Positions 59,221 to 64,000 of a stretch of 64,000 bases of DNA are shown piece by piece. Source of the stretch: CAVPKN01 sp963832835 (lineage in GTDB: Bacteria > Chlamydiota > Chlamydiia > Chlamydiales > JAAKFR01); NCBI GenBank assembly GCA_963832835.1, contig CAWHVD010000001.1, forward strand, positions 2,170,001 through 2,234,000, read 5' to 3'. Position numbers and translations under genes: made by a program. The stretch's first letter is position 1. Every line of letters begins with the position of its first letter. The notes below the pieces were generated by a model. It did not search any database. It saw only the letters and a list, made by a program, of their open reading frames with translations, and had not been told where the DNA came from.

Positions 59221-62200
59221 GTTTTTCCGGCAATCAATTGGATCAGTTGCTGAGTCTGCGGGTGCTGATGTCCCAAAAACTTGGTGCAGAGGCTAGCAAT
59301 TTCCTGTAAGGCTTTGACTTGGGAAGGTGGCGCCTGAGATGCACAGGCAATCAAGCTATCCAATACAGCTTCAATATTGGGGGAACTTTTACTCTCTGCC
59401 TGAAGGAATGTCCTCAAAGCCTTGTCATAAAATTCGATGGCTTGTGTCAAATCCCCAAGGCTGCGATAGACGCTGCCGATATTGTTGTAGCTTGCGGCCA
59501 CATCGGAATGGTTTTCTCCGAGGACCTGTAGTAAAATATTCAAAGCCTTGTGGTAACATTCGAGGGCTTTGTCCTTCTTCTTAAGGCTGTAATAGACACT
59601 GGCAATATTGTTGTAGCTTGCGGCCACATCGGAATGGTTTTCTCCGAAGACCTGTAGTAAAATCTTCAAAGCCTTTTTGTAAAATTCGAGGCCCTGTGTC
59701 AACTCTCCGAGGTCTTCATGGACATAGCCGATATTGCTGCAGCTTATGGCCACATCAGGATGGTTTTCTCCGAGGACCTTTAGCCTAATCTTCAGAGCCT
59801 TACGGTAACATTCGAGGGCCTGTGGCAACTCTTTGAGGTTTTCATAGGCGCTGCCGATATTGTTATAGCTTGCGGCAACATCGGGATGATTTTCCCCGAA
59901 GGCATCAAGTAAAATCTCCAAAGCATCGCGGTAAAAATCAAGGGCCTGTTCCAGCTCTCCGAGGTTTTCACAAATACCGCCAACATTGTTGTAGCTTGTG
60001 GCCACAGCGGGATGGTTTCCTCCATGGGCATCAAGTAAAATCTTCAAAGCCTTGTCGTAAAATTCGAGGGCTTGTGTCAAATCCTCAAGGCAGCGATAGA
60101 CGTTGCCGATATTGTTGTAGCTTGTGGCCACAGCGGGATGGTTTTCTCCAAAGACCTGTAGCAAAATCTTCAAAGCCTTTTGGTGAAACTCGAGGGCTTG
60201 CGTCAACTCTCCGAGGTGGTAATAACAACATCCGATACTGTTGTAGCTTATGGCAACATCGCGATGGTTTTCTCCAGGGACCAGTAGCCTAAGATTTAAA
60301 GCCTTGTTGAAAAATTCGAGGGCTTGTGTCAAATCCCTGAGCTCTTGATAGACACAGCCGATATTGTTGTAGCTTGTGGCCAGATCGGGATGGTTTTCGC
60401 CCAGGACCTGTAGCTCAATCTTCAAAGCCTTGTGGTAAAACTCGAGGGCCCGTGTCAACTCTCCGAGGTGGTAATAGACACCGCCGATATTGTTGTAGCT
60501 TATGGCAACATCGCAATGGTTTTCTCCATGCTTTTGCCGGGCTAACGCCAAGGCCTTCAAATTGCGCTCAAGCGCCTCTTTATATTTTGCTACCTTTATT
60601 TCTAAGCTTCCCAATTGCAACTGCGCATTGAGATCACTTGGATTGAGAGAAACACCCCATTGATAAGCTTCTTGGGCCTTGCCATATTGGAGGTTTTTCT
60701 CAAAAGCATCTCCTTGGATTTGAGGACTTTTATCATAGAAGGAAGATTGGCTAAACGACTGGGGATTCTTTGTACGCAAAAACTGCTTGGCACAAGAGTG
60801 AAAAGGGATCAGCACCTTGTAGATTTCGTGGAGGGAGGCAAGGCGTTTTTCATCAAGATAGAGGTATTGGGGATCTTGGGGCTGTCCCTGCTCGATATGC
60901 ATGAGGACCTCCCCTTCATTTTGGTAAAAGGTGTGCGCTTCAAAGCGTAAATTCAGGACTGCAGAGAGGGCCTGGGTTAAATTTTTTGCTCCCTCGGAGG
61001 AAAAAATCCCTTTTTTTAGAAGCTGCTGAATCATTTCAAAGGAGGAACAAAGTGGCAGGCCGCAGTAAAGGGTGAGAGCACCTATTACCGACTGTAGTGG
61101 GCGGTATAGCTCTTTTTTAATTCCGAAAAAGTTGTCCTTCTCTTTTCCGTTGGATAGATTAGGCTTAAATTCCTCCACATTCCCAGCTTTTCCCTCGAGT
61201 AATTTCATAGCAAGTTTTTGGCGGAAAGGGGTTCCTGTGAAGCGCGTCCAGCCATCTGTTATATTCAGTTGCGCTTCCTTAGAGTTGTTATAAGCGCGTA
61301 CAAGACTGATGTTTCCAGAAATATAGCAAATGGAGGAGAGGGCGTTTGTAGTAATAATTCCGTCCTGCATCCATTTCATAGATTGAAAACGGCTAAGTCC
61401 CTTTGGTGTGTCGATGAGCTCATAAAATCCTGACATACCCAACGGGGTATTGCCTCCTGAGTCCATCGAAAAGCCAGCGGGTGTAGGGCTAGCTTCAGGT
61501 AATTTTTCCTTAAAGAGTGTGCCAAAAATGGGAAAGACCGTCTCCCCTAAGTTGATGACTTTGAGCTCGACAAACTCTGCAAGAGTACGGAAATAGTCGA
61601 GATTTTCTTCGGTCTTTTTGTCGATGAGAAAAGCAAACTCAAGATCAGAATAGGGGCACATCTCGTTGCGGGCCATAGAGCCCATCCCCACACAAGCCCA
61701 TTTTACGGGAGCAGGCCCCAACAATTCTTGGGCTTCTTCGATGAGGGCGCCTAAGAGCTCTTTATAAGAAGCTGTAAGAGCTGGGATGATTTCTGCAATC
61801 GGTTTTTTCTCTTCAAATTCTTTAAAGTAGAGGTCTCGAATATTCTTAAGCCAATCCCGGTACTTGAGCACTGTCCCCCTATGCTGATAGGGAACTTTAA
61901 ACCCTTTGCTCTCTAAAAAGAGAGCTTCGATGTGCTCGAGCCTTGCGAGAAGGTATTGTTTAAAGGGAGGATTGTCACCACTTGCCTCAAGGATGGCAAA
62001 AGCTCCATTGAGGATTTTAGCGGCTTGTGCCCTCTGCTTTTTTTGGACGTAGAGGTCACTGAGCTTTTCTAGATAAAAGATTTGCTCTTGGTAGTTTTCA
62101 TCTCTTTTGGCCTGTAGAAGCTGTTTGCCGTAATACCCTTCGATGTCTTTGGGTAGTTGCTCCGGTTCCTTGGGTTTACTTCCTAAAAAGAAGCGGACAA

Positions 62201-63026
62201 ACGCATCTTGTCCCCAACGCACTGCGAGGTCAAAGGGAAGATCGTGATTGAGATTGGCCAGATCGGGCAGGGCTCCTGCTTTTAACAAAATTTCGGCGCT
62301 GGCGACATGTCCATGCTTAGCAGCCCAATGCAAAGGAGTATAGCCAAATGTGCTGAGGGCATTCGGATCGGCTCCATGCTCCAAAAGCAACTGCACTACA
62401 TCTGGCTTTGGGTCTCCCCAAACAGCCTTATGGATGGGTTGTTTGCCATCCTCATCAGCACAATGAAGCAAGGGGTATTGGAGAAGTATCTTGAGGAGGG
62501 CAATAGAGCCATAAAAAGCTGCCACATGCAGAATCGTATCTCCCTCAAGCGCTGTGAGCATAGGATCGGCTCCCCATCCTAAAAGAGAGGTTACAGCTGA
62601 AAGATGCCCTTGAACTACAGCGAGATAAAGAGGTGTTTTTTTCGACAAGTCTTGAGCATTGAGATGGGCTCCTTTTTCAACTAGGAGCTTGATATTAGCT
62701 ACTTGTCCTCCGTGGGCTGCTAAATGGAGGAGGGTTTGTTTGAATCTGTTAGTTAGGTTCACATCAAGACCCTGTTCGATCAAAAATTCTAGCGTGATAG
62801 GGCAAGGTTTTTGGGCAATCTCTTCGATGAGAGGGATGTTACTTTTGAATCTCTCCACAAAGGGCTCATGGATGCAGCAAGAGGGAAGTTTGGCGGTTTC
62901 AGCAGGTAGAATACTATCAGCTTTGAAAGGAGGACTAGCAGGTTTAGATGGCTGGGCAGGCTCCTCTCCCCTATTCCAGAATGTTTGGGTGGGGGGAAAC
63001 AAATCTCTTCGATCGGATGGAATCAT
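59208..63026 (-). CDS. Ankyrin / nucleotidyltransferase / TPR protein (paralogue without PARP domain)
   Basis: 1,272 residues; TGAGGTAC precedes the ATG as in the other copy. The N-terminal ~60 residues are unrelated, Pro-rich and start MIPSDRR; the PARP-like domain and the first ankyrins are absent. Ankyrins at about 70-290 (GYTPLHWAAKHGHVASAEIL), nucleotidyltransferase motif GMGSMARNEMCPYSDLEFAF at about 447-466, then a helical region and nine 42-residue TPRs (NHPDVAASYNNIGSAYENLK). It aligns with the 1,703-residue protein from about residue 420 to the end. It faces a nuclease remnant at its 3' end and a full nuclease gene across its promoter. Confidence 0.88.
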   Translation of the reverse strand: MIPSDRRDLFPPTQTFWNRGEEPAQPSKPASPPFKADSILPAETAKLPSCCIHEPFVERFKSNIPLIEEIAQKPCPITLEFLIEQGLDVNLTNRFKQTLLHLAAHGGQVANIKLLVEKGAHLNAQDLSKKTPLYLAVVQGHLSAVTSLLGWGADPMLTALEGDTILHVAAFYGSIALLKILLQYPLLHCADEDGKQPIHKAVWGDPKPDVVQLLLEHGADPNALSTFGYTPLHWAAKHGHVASAEILLKAGALPDLANLNHDLPFDLAVRWGQDAFVRFFLGSKPKEPEQLPKDIEGYYGKQLLQAKRDENYQEQIFYLEKLSDLYVQKKQRAQAAKILNGAFAILEASGDNPPFKQYLLARLEHIEALFLESKGFKVPYQHRGTVLKYRDWLKNIRDLYFKEFEEKKPIAEIIPALTASYKELLGALIEEAQELLGPAPVKWACVGMGSMARNEMCPYSDLEFAFLIDKKTEENLDYFRTLAEFVELKVINLGETVFPIFGTLFKEKLPEASPTPAGFSMDSGGNTPLGMSGFYELIDTPKGLSRFQSMKWMQDGIITTNALSSICYISGNISLVRAYNNSKEAQLNITDGWTRFTGTPFRQKLAMKLLEGKAGNVEEFKPNLSNGKEKDNFFGIKKELYRPLQSVIGALTLYCGLPLCSSFEMIQQLLKKGIFSSEGAKNLTQALSAVLNLRFEAHTFYQNEGEVLMHIEQGQPQDPQYLYLDEKRLASLHEIYKVLIPFHSCAKQFLRTKNPQSFSQSSFYDKSPQIQGDAFEKNLQYGKAQEAYQWGVSLNPSDLNAQLQLGSLEIKVAKYKEALERNLKALALARQKHGENHCDVAISYNNIGGVYYHLGELTRALEFYHKALKIELQVLGENHPDLATSYNNIGCVYQELRDLTQALEFFNKALNLRLLVPGENHRDVAISYNSIGCCYYHLGELTQALEFHQKALKILLQVFGENHPAVATSYNNIGNVYRCLEDLTQALEFYDKALKILLDAHGGNHPAVATSYNNVGGICENLGELEQALDFYRDALEILLDAFGENHPDVAASYNNIGSAYENLKELPQALECYRKALKIRLKVLGENHPDVAISCSNIGYVHEDLGELTQGLEFYKKALKILLQVFGENHSDVAASYNNIASVYYSLKKKDKALECYHKALNILLQVLGENHSDVAASYNNIGSVYRSLGDLTQAIEFYDKALRTFLQAESKSSPNIEAVLDSLIACASQAPPSQVKALQEIASLCTKFLGHQHPQTQQLIQLIAGKTRET
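59390..60530. repeat. Nine 126-bp tandem repeats encoding TPRs
   Basis: Same 126-base period as at 53653-55039 but the units are more diverged from one another, with varied LGELTQALEF and LKELPQALEC versions. Different repeat numbers (nine against eleven) show expansion or contraction after duplication. Confidence 0.8.
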
Positions 63027-63155
63027 ATGTACCTCAAGGATTTGCCAAGTACTTTAATGAACCTCTACTAAAATGGCGAGAGAAATGGGATATCTAGATT
63101 TTTTGAGCCATCTCTGTTATTCTTCTGCTTAGAAAATGATTACGAGCTAAAGGTC

Positions 63156-64000
63156 ATGTCACAAATCAGTCCCCGAGTGGATATCGCTTTTAAAAAAATA
63201 TTTGGTGTGGAAGAAAACAAAGACCTACTGATCTCTCTTATTAATTCTATTGTAGCAGAAGAGGATCAGGTCGAGGAAGTCACCCTCCTTAATCCCTATA
63301 ACCCCCAAAGCTTCAAGGACGACAAAATCTCTATCTTGGACATTAAAGCAAAAGGAACCAGCGGTAAACGATTCAATATCGAAATCCAGATCAGTGACGA
63401 GGCCGACTATGACAAAAGGGCACTCTATTACTGGGCAAAGCTCTACACTGAACAGCTAAGGGTCGCTGAGGATTATGGCCTACTCTCTAAGGCGATCGGC
63501 ATTCATATTTTGAACTTCACCTCGATTCCAGAGGTAGAAAAATACCATAATGTTTTTCACATTAAAGAAAAAGAGACCGGGTTCCTCTATTTCAAAGACT
63601 TGGAACTTCATACCATCGAGCTCAAGAAGTTTTCAAACAATGGCCGAGAAGAGGTAGAAGATCTGATTGCCAAAGTCAAAAACTCCCTAGATATGTGGGT
63701 TGCTTTTTTAACACGTCATGATTTACTGAACAAAGACCATCTCCCTTCCACCATGAACAACCCGATCCTAAAAAAAGCGCTGAATGTACTCGATGTCATG
63801 AGCTTCGGCGATGAGGAAAGGGAAGCCTATGAAGGGCATCTCAAGTGGCTTAGGATAGAGGCAAACACCCTGAAGAAATACGAAACCAAAGGTTTTTCCG
63901 AAGGGTGGGACAAAGGGATAGCTGAGGGCGAGGCCAAAGGGATAGCTAAGGGCAGGGCTGAAGGGATAGCCGAGGGCGAGGCCAAAGGCGCTAAACATGC
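63156..64000 (+). CDS. Rpn-family PD-(D/E)XK nuclease / putative transposase, runs off the window
   Basis: 281 residues visible from the ATG at 63156 (AAAGG upstream); no stop before the window end. RVDIAFKKIFGVEENKDLLI, then ISILDIKAKGTSGKRFNIEI with Q give the PD-(D/E)XK pattern (Asp...Glu-x-Gln), and YDKRALYYWAKLYTEQL the following helix, as in Rpn/PDDEXK_2 proteins. The C-terminal tail has Gly/Lys/Glu repeats (KGIAEGEAKGIAKGRAEG). Rpn proteins promote recombination in E. coli. Remnants at 53213 and 58731 show that the gene has been copied with the TPR genes. The upstream gap 63027-63155 resembles 58585-58730. Confidence 0.88.
   Translation, partial: MSQISPRVDIAFKKIFGVEENKDLLISLINSIVAEEDQVEEVTLLNPYNPQSFKDDKISILDIKAKGTSGKRFNIEIQISDEADYDKRALYYWAKLYTEQLRVAEDYGLLSKAIGIHILNFTSIPEVEKYHNVFHIKEKETGFLYFKDLELHTIELKKFSNNGREEVEDLIAKVKNSLDMWVAFLTRHDLLNKDHLPSTMNNPILKKALNVLDVMSFGDEEREAYEGHLKWLRIEANTLKKYETKGFSEGWDKGIAEGEAKGIAKGRAEGIAEGEAKGAKH

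Overview
The window comes from a chromosome of a Chlamydiae-type bacterium, most likely one of the amoeba-associated Chlamydia-like families (Parachlamydia/Waddlia/Criblamydia group); I do not assign a genus. The main evidence is the backbone: rplI-rpsR-rpsF-pth-rplY(ctc)-prs, glgA, pgsA, a fused glyQS, dnaG, mutS, uvrC, rpsN-rpmJ, rpmH-rnpA, thioredoxin-fold proteins and priA. As I remember it, this is close to the order of the C. trachomatis CT778-CT803 interval. The GlyQS fusion, the 45-residue L36, and several candidate Inc-like bilobed hydrophobic proteins fit the same assignment.

Layout. 1-1020: a 156-bp tandem repeat built from REP-like hairpins, next to a Y1 (REP-associated type) transposase. 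1029-4397: translation and nucleotide genes plus tRNA-Gln, all on the minus strand. 4.8-14.8 kb: glgA, a PfkB kinase, pgsA, glyQS, a DCC protein and dnaG. 15.3-21.4 kb: a four-gene RbbA/YhhJ-type ABC exporter operon whose TolC-family member lacks both beta-barrel segments. 21.5-28.4 kb: an acyltransferase, psd, a vapBC-type toxin-antitoxin pair, an FKBP gene with a damaged 5' end, and an IS66-family element that splits a lipoprotein gene with an 8-bp target duplication. 28.5-38.3 kb: mutS, uvrC, an Asp23/AmaP pair, ribosomal genes, rnpA and two thioredoxin-fold genes, one of them frameshifted. 38.6-49.0 kb: one gene for a ~3,454-residue helicase-like ATPase resembling DUF3638/DUF3645 proteins. 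49.2-53.2 kb: a Tsr3-like gene, two unknown genes and priA. 53.2-64.0 kb: a duplicated accessory module of a giant ankyrin/nucleotidyltransferase/TPR gene facing an Rpn-type PD-(D/E)XK nuclease gene.

The most striking items are these. (1) A 1,703-residue protein appears to join a PARP-like ADP-ribosyltransferase domain, ankyrin repeats, a GlnD-like nucleotidyltransferase motif and eleven kinesin-light-chain-type TPRs; a neighbouring paralogue lacks only the PARP part. (2) A 163-bp, almost wholly palindromic miniature element is present in four full copies with 5-bp target duplications. One copy sits in frame inside the giant ATPase gene (163+5=168 bp, 56 codons) and is translated through, like the Rickettsia palindromic elements. 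(3) A second 161-bp palindromic element duplicates TAA/TTA, interrupts or abuts several genes, and in one place carries the first element nested inside it.

Together the window shows a conserved informational and metabolic core kept in order while small non-autonomous elements, an IS and duplicated effector-like genes accumulate in the gaps. Starts, domains and family names are my reading of the sequence; no database search was run.
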